Shown here: positions 1 to 7,556 of the stretch, in pieces | Numbering within the stretch: position 1 is the stretch's first letter | How the letters are laid out: each line of letters opens with the position of its first letter | Assembly (NCBI GenBank): GCA_002492725.1 | Contig: DLAF01000032.1 | Coordinates: 1-22,801 of the forward strand | DNA length: 22,801 nucleotides | Reading direction: 5' to 3' | Origin: Lachnospiraceae bacterium UBA7054 | GTDB taxonomy: Bacteria > Bacillota > Clostridia > Lachnospirales > Lachnospiraceae | The notes under the pieces: model-generated | Told to the model about the DNA's origin: nothing | Database searches by the model: none | What the model saw: the letters and a program-made list of their open reading frames with translations, nothing else | Program-made: the position numbers and the translations under genes

Positions 1-66
1 GTAGCAAGAGAGCTTCGTGATAAACAGTTTATGAAAATTGTTTCACTGGCTCCGGAAGTATTATAG
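1..66 (+). CDS. rplN: 50S ribosomal protein L14 (C-terminal fragment)
   Basis: The first 66 bases read as 21 codons plus a TAG stop, ending in a segment like KIVSLAPEVL, which is the conserved C-terminus of ribosomal protein L14. L14 sits at the 50S interface near L19 and contacts 16S rRNA at bridge B8. Only the tail is present because the gene runs off the left edge. Its position directly before rplX is the standard spc operon order. The stop codon overlaps the Shine-Dalgarno sequence of rplX, which suggests tight translational coupling. Confidence 0.93.
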   Translation, partial: VARELRDKQFMKIVSLAPEVL

Positions 67-77
67 GAGGTGCCGCT

Positions 78-389
78 ATGTCAATGGCTAAGATTAAGAA
101 GGGTGATACGGTCAAAGTGATCGCCGGCAAAGATAAGGACAAAGAAGGCAAGGTTATTTCCGTAGATAAGAAAAACAATAAAGTGCTCGTAGAGGGGATT
201 AACAAGATCACAAAGCATGAGAAGCCCTCGGCGGCGAACCAGAACGGCGGTATCGTTCAGAAGGAAGCGCCCATCGATGCATCGAATGTGATGTACGTGC
301 ACAAAGGCAAGGCGACCAGGATCGGTTTCAAGATCGAGAAGGGCAAGAAGGTTCGTTTTGCAAAGTCTACGGGCGATATCATTGATTAA
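78..389 (+). CDS. rplX: 50S ribosomal protein L24
   Basis: This 103-residue protein opens with a KOW motif (KIKKGDTVKVIAGKDKDKEG, about residues 5-24), the hallmark of L24. L24 is an assembly-initiating protein that binds the 5' part of 23S rRNA. Length fits the family (about 100-105). A GGAGG at 66-70 lies 7 nt before the ATG at 78. A second in-frame ATG at 84 would give the form starting MAKIKKG, but its spacing from the ribosome binding site is less good. It is in the spc operon between rplN and rplE. Confidence 0.96.
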   Translation: MSMAKIKKGDTVKVIAGKDKDKEGKVISVDKKNNKVLVEGINKITKHEKPSAANQNGGIVQKEAPIDASNVMYVHKGKATRIGFKIEKGKKVRFAKSTGDIID

Positions 390-413
390 TTTTTAGAAAG
401 GAGATCCATAGGT

Positions 414-956
414 GTGAGTAGCAGACTGAAAGAGATGTATAAAAGCGAGATCGTAGATGCTATGGTCAAAAAGTTTGGATATAAAAATACCATGGAAGTG
501 CCGAAGCTTGAAAAGATCGTGATCAATATGGGTGTCGGCGAAGCGAAGGAAAACGCTAAAGTGCTTGAGTCGGCCGTGAGCGATATGGAGACCATTACCG
601 GTCAGAAGGCGGTCATTACCAAGGCAAAGCACTCAATTGCGAATTTCAAAATCAGAGAGGGACAGTCCATCGGCTGTAAGACCACCCTGCGCGGTGACAA
701 GATGTATGAGTTCTTAGACAGACTCGTAAACCTTGCACTTCCCCGCGTGCGTGACTTTAGAGGCGTGAGCGCAAACTCCTTCGACGGCAGAGGCAACTAT
801 GCGCTCGGCATCAAGGAGCAGATCATCTTCCCTGAGATCGAGTACGATAAGGTAGACAAGGTGAGAGGTATGGACGTCATCTTCGTCACCACGGCAAAGA
901 CCGATGAGGAAGCCCGTGAATTGTTGAGATTATTCAATATGCCATTCGCCAAATAG
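414..956 (+). CDS. rplE: 50S ribosomal protein L5
   Basis: This 180-residue protein matches L5 over its full length: the N-terminal RLKEMYKSEIV, the central VINMGVGEAKENAK, and the C-terminal IFVTTAKTDEEARELLRLFNMPF typical of L5. L5 binds 5S rRNA with L18 in the central protuberance. The start is a GTG at 414, chosen because AAGGAG (398-403) precedes it by about 10 nt and the resulting N-terminus MSSRLKE matches homologues. The next in-frame ATG (435) would remove conserved residues. Confidence 0.96.
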   Translation: MSSRLKEMYKSEIVDAMVKKFGYKNTMEVPKLEKIVINMGVGEAKENAKVLESAVSDMETITGQKAVITKAKHSIANFKIREGQSIGCKTTLRGDKMYEFLDRLVNLALPRVRDFRGVSANSFDGRGNYALGIKEQIIFPEIEYDKVDKVRGMDVIFVTTAKTDEEARELLRLFNMPFAK

Positions 957-970
957 AAGGAGGTAAGTTC

Positions 971-1156
971 ATGGCTAAGACAGCAATGAAGATCAAACAG
1001 CAGCGCAAACCCAAGTTCGCTGTGAGAGCGTACAACCGTTGCAAAATCTGCGGTCGTCCGCATGCTTATTTGAGAAAATACGGAATCTGCAGAATCTGCT
1101 TCCGTGAGTTAGCATATAAGGGACAGATACCCGGCGTGAAAAAAGCCAGCTGGTAA
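971..1156 (+). CDS. rpsZ: 30S ribosomal protein S14, zinc-binding type Z
   Basis: This 61-residue protein is the short, zinc-binding (C+) form of S14, which acts in the 30S head. The four zinc cysteines are visible as C24-x2-C27 and C40-x2-C43 within KICGRPHAYLRKYGICRICF. Length 61 is the usual value for the Gram-positive type Z form, compared with about 90-100 for the zinc-free form. AGGAGGT lies just before the ATG, 15 nt after the rplE stop. The 159-nt spacer that follows it is unusually long for this operon and is annotated separately. Confidence 0.96.
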   Translation: MAKTAMKIKQQRKPKFAVRAYNRCKICGRPHAYLRKYGICRICFRELAYKGQIPGVKKASW

Positions 1157-1302
1157 GGCGAAACAAGTTCGCCTGCGAGATTTGCTTCGCAAACTCGGAT
1201 GGCGAATAAGAAATTCTGAGTCGGCAAAGAACGCTGACTAAGAAATACTATGTTTTGCTTACGAGGTTGCAAGCGACCTCGGTGGACGAAAAAGTTAGGA
1301 TT
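1157..1302 (+). promoter_or_regulatory. Structured spacer between rpsZ and rpsH (four hairpins)
   Basis: The 159-nt gap holds four consecutive potential stems: GGCGAA/TTCGCC (1157-1173); CGAG-a-TTTGC/GCAAA-CTCG around a TTC loop (1176-1197); AGTCGGC/GCTGACT with one G-U pair (1219-1239); and CGAGGTTG/CGACCTCG with one T-G pair (1262-1281). The rpsH Shine-Dalgarno follows at 1303-1308. None has a T-tract, so they are not classical terminators. Possible roles are ribosomal-protein autoregulation, mRNA processing or an inserted palindromic repeat. The stems are seen directly; the function is unknown. Confidence 0.5.
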
Positions 1303-1315
1303 AGGAGGAAAAGAC

Positions 1316-1717
1316 ATGACAATGAGCGATCCTATTGCAGATATGCTTACAAGAATCCGTAACGCAAATACTGCAAAGCATGATACAGTGGATGTGCCCT
1401 CATCCAAGATGAAGCTGGCGATTGCCCAGATTCTCTTAGACGAAGGTTATATCAGGAAATTTGATCTGATCGAGAACGGCAATTTCAAGACCATACACAT
1501 CACTTTAAAGTATGGCGAGGACAAAAACGACAAGATCATCTCCGGGATCAAGAGAATTTCCAAGCCCGGCCTGCGCGTGTATGCCGGCAGGGAGGAGCTG
1601 CCCAGAGTGCTGGGAGGCCTCGGCGTGGCGATCATTTCCACGAACCAGGGCGTTGTGACCGATAAGAAGGCAAGAGAGCTGCAGGTAGGCGGCGAAGTTT
1701 TAGCATTTGTATGGTAG
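1316..1717 (+). CDS. rpsH: 30S ribosomal protein S8
   Basis: The 133-residue product begins MTMSDPIADMLTRIRNAN and ends GGEVLAFVW, both hallmarks of S8. S8 binds helix 21 of 16S rRNA in the 30S platform, and in E. coli it also represses the spc mRNA. The frame is open further upstream to 1250, but AGGAGG at 1303-1308 sits 7 nt before the ATG at 1316, which fixes the start there (ATG 1322 is an alternative). The coding region is preceded by a chain of hairpins in the spacer, a conceivable autoregulatory target. Confidence 0.95.
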   Translation: MTMSDPIADMLTRIRNANTAKHDTVDVPSSKMKLAIAQILLDEGYIRKFDLIENGNFKTIHITLKYGEDKNDKIISGIKRISKPGLRVYAGREELPRVLGGLGVAIISTNQGVVTDKKARELQVGGEVLAFVW

Positions 1718-1758
1718 GACGAAACAATAATCTATTTAGCAGAACAGGAGGTACGGGC

Positions 1759-2301
1759 ATGTCACGAATCGGAAGAATGCCAATCGCGATTCCTGCGGGA
1801 GTTACCGTAGAGATCGCAGAAAATAACAAAGTGACTGTAAAAGGTCCCAAGGGAACGCTTGAGAGAGTGCTCCCCGCAGAGATGGAGATCAAGATGGAGG
1901 ATGGACAGGTCGTTGTGTCCAGACCCAACGATTTAAAGAAGATGAAATCTTTCCATGGCCTGACAAGGACCCTGATCAACAACATGGTGGTCGGCGTCAC
2001 GGAAGGCTATGAGAAGAAGCTTGAGGTAAACGGCGTAGGTTACAGAGCGGCGAAGTCCGGAAAGAAACTGACACTGAACTTAGGATACTCCCACCCGGTA
2101 GAGATGACAGATCCCGAGGGCATCGAGACGGTAGTAGACGGTCAGAATCTGATCATCGTCAAGGGGATAGATAAAGAGAAGGTTGGCCAGTTTGCGGCTG
2201 AGATCAGAGACAAGAGACGGCCTGAGCCTTATAAGGGCAAGGGTATCAAGTATGCCGATGAGACAATCAGACGTAAGGTTGGTAAGACCGGTAAGAAATA
2301 A
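1759..2301 (+). CDS. rplF: 50S ribosomal protein L6
   Basis: The 180-residue product starts MSRIGRMPIAIPAGV and contains the L6 C-terminal signature RRPEPYKGKGIKYADE near the end. L6 sits near the GTPase-associated centre and sarcin-ricin loop and supports factor binding. The start at ATG 1759 follows an ACAGGAGGT ribosome binding site. An upstream open extension to 1711 overlaps the rpsH stop region and has no homology, so it is excluded. Length is typical (about 177-180). Confidence 0.95.
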   Translation: MSRIGRMPIAIPAGVTVEIAENNKVTVKGPKGTLERVLPAEMEIKMEDGQVVVSRPNDLKKMKSFHGLTRTLINNMVVGVTEGYEKKLEVNGVGYRAAKSGKKLTLNLGYSHPVEMTDPEGIETVVDGQNLIIVKGIDKEKVGQFAAEIRDKRRPEPYKGKGIKYADETIRRKVGKTGKK

Positions 2302-2321
2302 CAGATAAGGAGAGTATGGGA

Positions 2322-2690
2322 ATGGTTAAGAAAGAATCGAGACAAAAAGTTCGTGTAAAGAAGCACAACAGAATGCGTAACCGTTTCAGCGGTACGGCTG
2401 AGAGGCCCCGTCTGGCTGTGTTCAGAAGCAATAATCATATGTATGCTCAAATTATTGACGATACGGTTGGCAACACCTTAGTCTCCGCGTCCACGCTGGA
2501 AAAGAGCGCGGCGAGCGAACTGAAGAAGACCAACGACGTGGAAGCGGCGGCATACGTGGGAACAGTGATCGCAAAACGGGCAATCGAAAAGGGCATCAAA
2601 ACCGTGGTCTTTGACAGAGGCGGCTTCATCTATCAGGGCAAGATTGCGGCGTTAGCTGACGCGGCCAGAGAAGCTGGCCTGGAATTCTAG
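2322..2690 (+). CDS. rplR: 50S ribosomal protein L18
   Basis: The product is about 122 residues, beginning MVKKESRQKVRVKKHNRMRN and containing the L18 core RPRLAVFRSNNHMYAQIIDD and the C-terminal FDRGGFIYQGKIAALADAAREAGLEF. L18 delivers 5S rRNA to the central protuberance together with L5. An in-frame ATG at 2316 would add two residues, but the AAGGAG at 2307-2312 is only 3 nt from it. The ATG at 2322 has 9-nt spacing and matches homologues better. Confidence 0.94.
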   Translation: MVKKESRQKVRVKKHNRMRNRFSGTAERPRLAVFRSNNHMYAQIIDDTVGNTLVSASTLEKSAASELKKTNDVEAAAYVGTVIAKRAIEKGIKTVVFDRGGFIYQGKIAALADAAREAGLEF

Positions 2691-2708
2691 GAAGGGAGAA
2701 AAGATCAC

Positions 2709-3218
2709 ATGAGACGTACAATCATTGACGTAAGTCAGTTAGAACTCACGGAAAAAGTTGTGACAATCAAGCGCGTTACCAAGGTTGTCAAGGGTGGTCG
2801 TAACATGCGTTTTACCGCGCTTGTGGTAGTCGGCGACGGCAACGGCCATGTCGGTGCAGGTCTGGGTAAGGCGACTGAGATCCCGGAAGCGATCCGCAAG
2901 GGTAAGGAAGATGCAATCAAGAATCTGGTTACGGTTGCTCTGGATGAGAAGAGCAGTATCACGCATGACTTTGTCGGAGAATTCGGTTCCGCATCCGTTC
3001 TCTTAAAGAGGGCTGCGGAAGGTACCGGTATCATCGCAGGCGGTCCCGCCCGTGTGGTGTGCGAACTTGCAGGTATCAAGAATATCCGTACCAAGTCCCT
3101 GGGCTCCAATAACAAGCAGAATGTTGTGCTTGCGACGATCAAGGGCTTAAGCCAGTTGAAGACGCCCGAGGAAGTGGCAAAGAACCGCGGCAAGTCTGTA
3201 GAGGAGATCCGCGCATAA
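2709..3218 (+). CDS. rpsE: 30S ribosomal protein S5
   Basis: The 169-residue protein carries the S5 dsRNA-binding-like N-terminal domain (KVVKGGRNMRFTALVVVGDG, about residues 27-46, then GKATEIPEAIRKGKEDA) and the C-terminal domain with GIIAGGPARVVCELAGI and KSLGSNN. S5 acts in the 30S mRNA entry and decoding-fidelity region. The start at ATG 2709 follows a GAAGGGAGAA site. Length is as expected for Gram-positive S5 (about 166-170). Confidence 0.96.
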   Translation: MRRTIIDVSQLELTEKVVTIKRVTKVVKGGRNMRFTALVVVGDGNGHVGAGLGKATEIPEAIRKGKEDAIKNLVTVALDEKSSITHDFVGEFGSASVLLKRAAEGTGIIAGGPARVVCELAGIKNIRTKSLGSNNKQNVVLATIKGLSQLKTPEEVAKNRGKSVEEIRA

Positions 3219-3254
3219 CACAGCGTGGAATCACTTAGATCAGGAGGAAATAAA

Positions 3255-3455
3255 ATGGCAGCAAAGAAAGAAGCAGCTAAAATGTTAAAGATCACATTGG
3301 TCAGATCTATGATCGGTCAGGTGCCCAAGGCGCGTGCGACGGCAAAGGCTATGGGATTTAGAAAGCTTAATCAGACGGTGGAACTGCCTGACAACGCTTC
3401 GACCAGAGGACAGATTCAGAAGATCAGACATATGGTCAAGGTAGAAGAGGCTTAA
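3255..3455 (+). CDS. rpmD: 50S ribosomal protein L30
   Basis: The product is 66 residues. After a short lysine/alanine-rich lead (MAAKKEAAK) it matches L30 (LKITLVRSMIGQVPKARATAKAMGFRKLNQTVELPD). L30 is a small peripheral 50S protein. AGGAGG at 3242-3247 sits 7 nt before the ATG at 3255, so the longer N-terminus is probably translated even though many L30 proteins start near the LKITL segment. Its place between rpsE and rplO is the normal spc order. Confidence 0.94.
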   Translation: MAAKKEAAKMLKITLVRSMIGQVPKARATAKAMGFRKLNQTVELPDNASTRGQIQKIRHMVKVEEA

Positions 3456-3480
3456 GAAGAACCAGAAGGAGGTGTGATAG

Positions 3481-3921
3481 ATGGAATTATCGAATTTAAG
3501 GCCTGCAGAGGGCTCTGTACACAGCGATAATTTTAGAAGAGGCCGTGGACACGGTTCCGGTAACGGCAAGACAGCCGGCAAGGGACATAAGGGTCAGAAA
3601 GCGCGTTCCGGTGCAACCAGAGTCGGCTTCGAGGGCGGTCAGATGCCCCTGTACAGACGTCTCCCCAAGAGAGGCTTTACCAACAGGAATACAAAGGAGA
3701 TCGTAGCGCTTAACTTAAGCATGCTGGAAGTGTTTGACAATGGCGCGACGGTGGATGTTGAAGCTCTGATGGAAAAGGGCATCATTAAAAATCCTCGTGA
3801 CGGCGTAAAGATTCTTGGCAATGGAGAACTTACTAAGAAACTCGATGTGAAGGTAAATGCCTTCAGCGCATCTGCGAAGGAAAAGATCGAGGCGCTTGGT
3901 GGAACAGCAGAGGTGATCTAA
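3481..3921 (+). CDS. rplO: 50S ribosomal protein L15
   Basis: The 146-residue protein has the glycine- and basic-rich N-terminal extension typical of L15 (GRGHGSGNGKTAGKGHKGQKAR, roughly residues 20-41), which threads into 23S rRNA, and a globular C-terminal half ending in the KIEALGGTAEVI type motif. AGGAGGTG precedes the ATG at 3481. The TAA stop shares its last base with the ATG of secY (TAATG), a one-base overlap that implies translational coupling. Confidence 0.96.
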   Translation: MELSNLRPAEGSVHSDNFRRGRGHGSGNGKTAGKGHKGQKARSGATRVGFEGGQMPLYRRLPKRGFTNRNTKEIVALNLSMLEVFDNGATVDVEALMEKGIIKNPRDGVKILGNGELTKKLDVKVNAFSASAKEKIEALGGTAEVI

Positions 3922-5234
3922 TGATTACAACCTTAAAAAATGCTTTTAAGATCAAAGAGATCAGAAATAAGATTTTTTTCACGTTTCTCATGTTGGTTGT
4001 GATCCGTTTCGGGTCACAGCTTCCGGTGCCGGGCGTGGACAGGACATATTTCGCAAGATGGTTTGCGAGCCAGACCGGGGACGCATTCAATTTCTTTGAC
4101 GCGTTCACGGGTGGTTCCTTCCTGAATATGTCGATTTTAGCGTTAAACATTACGCCGTATATTACGTCATCCATTATCATGCAGCTGATGACGATCGCGA
4201 TCCCGAAACTGGAGGAGATGCAGAGAGACGGTGCAGATGGACGTAAAAAAATCGCTTCCATCACAAGATATGTGACGGTGGCACTGGCCCTCCTGGAGGC
4301 GGGTGTTATGGCGATTGGTTTTGGCAGACAGGGCCTGCTTGCAAATTACAATGTTATCAATGTAATCACTGTAATTGCAGCACTCACGGCGGGCAGCGCC
4401 TTCCTGATGTGGGTCGGCGAGCGGATTACGGAGAATGGTATCGGTAACGGTATTTCCATCGTGCTGACCATCAACATCCTTTCCCGTATGCCGCAGGACA
4501 TTACGCAGCTCTTTGAGCAGTTTGTGATCGGCAAATCCATCGCAAAGGGTGTAGTGGCAGCAATCATTATTATTGCGATCATCGTCCTGATGGTAGTGCT
4601 CGTCATTGTTTTGAATGACGGCGTGCGCAAGATTCCGGTGCAGTACGCGAAGAAGGTACAGGGCAGAAAGATGGTAGGCGGACAGACCACGAATATTCCG
4701 CTTAAGGTCAATACTTCGGGTGTAATCCCGGTCATCTTCGCATCTTCCCTGATGCAGCTTCCGGTGGTATTCTGTTCCATATTTAATATCAACGGAACGG
4801 GCGTGTGGGGAGAAATCCTGAAGGGATTAAACTCCAATTACTGGTGTAATCCGGATCATTTGGTGTATTCGATCGGCTTGGTATTTTATATCCTCCTGGT
4901 CGTGTTCTTCGCTTATTTCTATACTTCCATCACCTTTAATCCGATGGAGATTGCGGATAACATGAAAAGGCAGGGCGGCTTTATTCCGGGCATCAGACCG
5001 GGAAAACCTACCAGCGAATATCTGTCAAAGCTCCTAAACTATATTGTGTTCATCGGCGCGATCGGTCTGACCATTGTGTGCGTGGTGCCTTACTTCTTTA
5101 ACGGCGTGTTCGGCGCACAGGTGTCCTTTGGCGGCACCAGCCTGATTATTATTGTCAGCGTGGTATTAGAGACGATCAAACAGATTGAATCACAAATGCT
5201 GGTACGCAATTATAAGGGATTTTTAAATGACTGA
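3921..5234 (+). CDS. secY: Preprotein translocase subunit SecY
   Basis: This 437-residue polytopic membrane protein is the channel subunit of the SecYEG translocon. It shows the conserved N-terminal FTFLMLVVIRFGSQLPVPGVD, the plug-region GGSFLNMSILALNITPYI, the loop REQ-like segment ENGIGNGISI, the RKIPVQYAKKV cytosolic loop with basic residues, and the GFIPGIRPGKPTSEYL loop. About ten hydrophobic helices can be traced. Length matches the family (420-440). It overlaps rplO by one base and is followed by adk, the classic Gram-positive arrangement. Confidence 0.97.
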   Translation: MITTLKNAFKIKEIRNKIFFTFLMLVVIRFGSQLPVPGVDRTYFARWFASQTGDAFNFFDAFTGGSFLNMSILALNITPYITSSIIMQLMTIAIPKLEEMQRDGADGRKKIASITRYVTVALALLEAGVMAIGFGRQGLLANYNVINVITVIAALTAGSAFLMWVGERITENGIGNGISIVLTINILSRMPQDITQLFEQFVIGKSIAKGVVAAIIIIAIIVLMVVLVIVLNDGVRKIPVQYAKKVQGRKMVGGQTTNIPLKVNTSGVIPVIFASSLMQLPVVFCSIFNINGTGVWGEILKGLNSNYWCNPDHLVYSIGLVFYILLVVFFAYFYTSITFNPMEIADNMKRQGGFIPGIRPGKPTSEYLSKLLNYIVFIGAIGLTIVCVVPYFFNGVFGAQVSFGGTSLIIIVSVVLETIKQIESQMLVRNYKGFLND

Positions 5235-5249
5235 TGTGTCATAAACAGG

Positions 5250-5280
5250 TAGGGACGGCGGAAAAATCGGCACGTCCCTA
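5250..5280 (+). repeat. Intergenic hairpin between secY and adk
   Basis: An 8-bp perfect inverted repeat (TAGGGACG ... CGTCCCTA) flanks a 15-nt loop rich in A and GC. No T-run follows, so transcription probably continues into adk. Function is unknown; it may tune secY/adk ratio or be a decayed palindromic repeat. Confidence 0.5.
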
Positions 5281-5310
5281 ACCTTGTGTATTTAGAAAGA
5301 GGGATTTATC

Positions 5311-5952
5311 ATGAAGATTATAATGCTTGGCGCACCCGGCGCGGGAAAAGGAACACAGGCGAAACTGATTGCCGATACATACGGGCTTCCCCATGTTTCC
5401 ACGGGCGATATCTTTCGCATGAATATCAAGAACGGTACGCAGCTTGGCATGGAAGCTAAGACTTATATGGATCAGGGCCTTCTGGTGCCCGATGAGCTGA
5501 CCGTGCGGATTCTGCTCGACAGAGTGGGGCAGGACGACTGTAAAAACGGTTATGTGCTGGACGGCTTCCCGAGGACCATTCCGCAGGCGGAGGTACTTGA
5601 GGACGCGCTTACGAAGCTGGGTGATCAGATTGACTTTGCCATCAATGTGGAAGTGTCGGATGAAAATATTATCAGGAGAATGGGCGGAAGACGTGCCTGC
5701 CTTTCCTGTGGGGCAACTTATCACATCGAGCATGTGCCTCCGAAGAAGGAGGGAATCTGCGACGTCTGCGGACAGGAACTTGTGCTGCGCGATGACGATA
5801 AGCCGGAGACGGTCAAAAACCGCCTGCGGGTATATCAGGAGCAGACTCAGCCCCTTATCGACTTCTACACGAAAAAGGGTGTTCTGAGAACGGTAGACGG
5901 CACACAGGATATGCAGGATGTGTTTAGCGCCATCAAAGAAATCTTAAAATGA
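5311..5952 (+). CDS. adk: Adenylate kinase (zinc-binding lid)
   Basis: This 213-residue cytosolic enzyme interconverts AMP + ATP and 2 ADP. The P-loop GAPGAGKGT spans residues 7-15, and the AMP-binding segment includes STGDIFR (30-36). The core GFPRT is at 85-89. The LID carries four cysteines (C130, C133, C150, C153), showing a structural zinc site typical of Gram-positive enzymes. It starts 77 nt after secY with GAGGGAT as ribosome binding site, and its TGA overlaps the map ATG by 4 nt (ATGA). Confidence 0.97.
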   Translation: MKIIMLGAPGAGKGTQAKLIADTYGLPHVSTGDIFRMNIKNGTQLGMEAKTYMDQGLLVPDELTVRILLDRVGQDDCKNGYVLDGFPRTIPQAEVLEDALTKLGDQIDFAINVEVSDENIIRRMGGRRACLSCGATYHIEHVPPKKEGICDVCGQELVLRDDDKPETVKNRLRVYQEQTQPLIDFYTKKGVLRTVDGTQDMQDVFSAIKEILK

Positions 5953-6704
5953 GAACAGTGACGATCAAATCGGCAGAAGAAATAAAACGAATGCGGGAGG
6001 CGGGGAAACGGCTTAATCGTGTGCATGAGAAGCTGAAGGAGAGTATCCGTCCCGGTGTCTCTACAAAGGAGATTGACAGGGTATGCGAGGAGCTGATCCG
6101 AAGCTGCGGATGTACCCCGAACTTCCTGCATTATGAGGGGTATCCCGCCAGTGTATGCGTCTCGGTCAACGACGAGGTCGTACACGGTATTCCCAGGGAA
6201 GACCGGATTTTGCGGGAAGGCGATATCGTAAGTCTTGACACGGGTCTGATCTGGCAGGGGTATCACTCTGATGCGGCCAGGACTTACGGTGTGGGAAAAA
6301 TCAGTCCCAAGGCGCAGAAGCTGATCGAGGTGACCAGAGAGAGCTTTTTCCAGGGAATCGAAGAGGCTGTTGCGGGAAGACACCTTTATGATATCTCGAA
6401 TGCCATCGCGGACTATGTGATCTCTTACGGCTATGGCATTGTGTACGAGCTGGTGGGGCACGGTATCGGAAGAAGCCTTCACGAGCCACCCGAGATTCCG
6501 AATTTCCCACAGCGAAGGCGGGGAATCAGGCTGAAAGCGGGCATGACGCTGGCCATCGAACCGATGATCAATATCGGCAACGGTGAGGTGGAATGGCAGG
6601 ATGACGGCTGGACTGTTGTGACGGCGGATCACAGTCTCTCAGCCCATTATGAAAACACCGTTCTGATCACGGACGGGCGGCCGGAGATCCTCACATTATT
6701 ATAG
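5949..6704 (+). CDS. map: Methionine aminopeptidase, type I
   Basis: This 251-residue enzyme removes the N-terminal methionine from nascent proteins. All metal ligands of the pita-bread fold are visible: D97 (SLDTG), D108 (HSDAA), H171 (GHGIGR), E204 (AIEPM) and E235 (YENTV), plus the substrate histidine H79 (VVHG). There is no N-terminal zinc-finger extension, so it is the plain type Ia form. It is translationally coupled to adk by a 4-nt overlap. The spc operon order adk-map-infA is standard for Bacillota. Confidence 0.96.
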   Translation: MRTVTIKSAEEIKRMREAGKRLNRVHEKLKESIRPGVSTKEIDRVCEELIRSCGCTPNFLHYEGYPASVCVSVNDEVVHGIPREDRILREGDIVSLDTGLIWQGYHSDAARTYGVGKISPKAQKLIEVTRESFFQGIEEAVAGRHLYDISNAIADYVISYGYGIVYELVGHGIGRSLHEPPEIPNFPQRRRGIRLKAGMTLAIEPMINIGNGEVEWQDDGWTVVTADHSLSAHYENTVLITDGRPEILTLL

Positions 6705-6761
6705 AAGAAACAGGAAAACTCTCTGACATGGAGGACTGATTGAAAAATATGGAGGGTTAGT

Positions 6762-7034
6762 ATGACAGGGCTGCTTGCGACATCAAAGGCAGGGCATGAT
6801 AAGGATTCCGTGTATGTCATCATAAAAGAGGAAGGCGAGTATGTCTGCCTTGCCGACGGAGAAGGCAGGACAGTAGAAAAGCCCAAGCGGAAGAATAAAA
6901 AGCACATACAGCTGATCAAGAAAAAAAGACTGCCTGAATCGGCGGGCGGTTTTAACAATATAGATATCAAGAGAATTATCAAGGAATATCAGAAGGAAAG
7001 AAAGGAAAGCGAGGAAAGAAATGTCAAAGGCTGA
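6762..7034 (+). CDS. KOW-domain RNA-binding protein (L14e-like)
   Basis: The 90-residue basic protein opens with TGLLATSKAGHDKDSVYVII, a KOW-like fold similar to archaeal/eukaryotic L14e, followed by a lysine-rich stretch (KPKRKNKKHIQLIKKKR, about residues 40-56) and a charged helical tail. In Clostridia a KOW-domain gene often lies between map and infA; its role on the ribosome is not established as far as I know. It ends 14 nt inside infA in another frame, so the two are likely coupled. The ribosome binding site is GGAGGGTTAGT before ATG 6762. Confidence 0.85.
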   Translation: MTGLLATSKAGHDKDSVYVIIKEEGEYVCLADGEGRTVEKPKRKNKKHIQLIKKKRLPESAGGFNNIDIKRIIKEYQKERKESEERNVKG

Positions 7035-7239
7035 TGTTATTGAGATCGAGGGAACCGTAATTGAAAAGCTGCCCAATACCATGTTTCAGGTAGAACTGGA
7101 GAACGGACATGTAGTGCTTGCGCATATCAGCGGCAAGCTGCGTCAGAATTTTATCCGTATTCTGCCGGGCGATAAGGTTACGTTAGAGCTCTCCCCCTAT
7201 GATTTGTCCAAGGGAAGAATCATTTGGAGAGATAAATAA
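7021..7239 (+). CDS. infA: Translation initiation factor IF-1
   Basis: The 72-residue product is the normal size for IF-1. It begins MSKADVIEIEGTVIEKLPN and contains the S1-type OB-fold signature FQVELENGHVVLAHISGKLRQNFIRILPGDKV. IF-1 occupies the 30S A site during initiation. Its start lies inside the 3' end of the KOW gene (14-nt overlap, with GAAAGAAA-rich sequence and GAGG upstream), suggesting coupled translation. It closes the first transcriptional block, because a promoter follows immediately. Confidence 0.96.
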   Translation: MSKADVIEIEGTVIEKLPNTMFQVELENGHVVLAHISGKLRQNFIRILPGDKVTLELSPYDLSKGRIIWRDK

Positions 7240-7248
7240 TAAAAAGTC

Positions 7249-7277
7249 TTGCCAATGGTAGGATTTGGTGTTATAAT
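7249..7277 (+). promoter_or_regulatory. Sigma-A promoter before rpmJ / alpha operon
   Basis: TTGCCA (7249-7254) and a perfect TATAAT (7272-7277) are separated by 17 bp. It lies just after infA and 34 nt before the rpmJ start, so it could drive rpmJ-rpsM-rpsK-rpsD-rpoA-rplQ independently of the upstream spc promoter. Confidence 0.8.
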
Positions 7278-7310
7278 GTAAAACGGTCTTTTTTGAAAGG
7301 AGGGTTTGAG

Positions 7311-7424
7311 ATGAAGGTCAGATCATCAGTAAAACCGATTTGCGAGAAGTGCAAGATCATCAAGCGAAAGGGAAAGATCAGGGTTATTTGTGAAAATCCG
7401 AAACATAAGCAGGTACAGGGTTAA
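7311..7424 (+). CDS. rpmJ: 50S ribosomal protein L36, zinc-binding type
   Basis: This short gene encodes 37 residues, MKVRSSVKPICEKCKIIKRK and on to a QG C-terminus. The zinc ligands C11, C14, C27 and H32 are present in the C-x2-C-x12-C-x4-H pattern of the C+ form of L36, the smallest 50S protein. AAAGGAGGG precedes the ATG at 7311 with good spacing. It follows infA as in most Gram-positive operons and is the first gene behind the internal promoter at 7249-7277. Confidence 0.96.
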   Translation: MKVRSSVKPICEKCKIIKRKGKIRVICENPKHKQVQG

Positions 7425-7449
7425 TAGATAGAGAGCCCACTTTTTGATA

Positions 7450-7556
7450 CCAACTATGTTTGGAAAGATCGGATTCCTGATCCGGTTGGGCGGTGCGTTT
7501 TCCGCCTCAATCAATTAGTGTCACCGCGCTTTTAAGCGCGAAACGCATGAAAATGC
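7450..7556 (+). promoter_or_regulatory. Structured leader between rpmJ and rpsM
   Basis: The 155-nt gap contains nested and serial stems: CCAAC (7450-7454) with GTTGG (7485-7489) enclosing CGGAT/ATCCG (7470-7484); GGCGG/CCGCC (7489-7506); CGCGCTT/AAGCGCG around TT (7525-7540); and GCAT-GAAA-ATGC (7545-7556). The rpsM Shine-Dalgarno AATGGAGGAAA follows. Position matches the E. coli alpha-operon site where S4 binds, but I cannot show homology. A regulatory leader is an inference. Confidence 0.5.

Noticed and set aside
5865..6632. A 255-codon minus-strand open frame across map
   Set aside because: It is antisense to an intact methionine aminopeptidase with all metal ligands and shows no recognisable domain.
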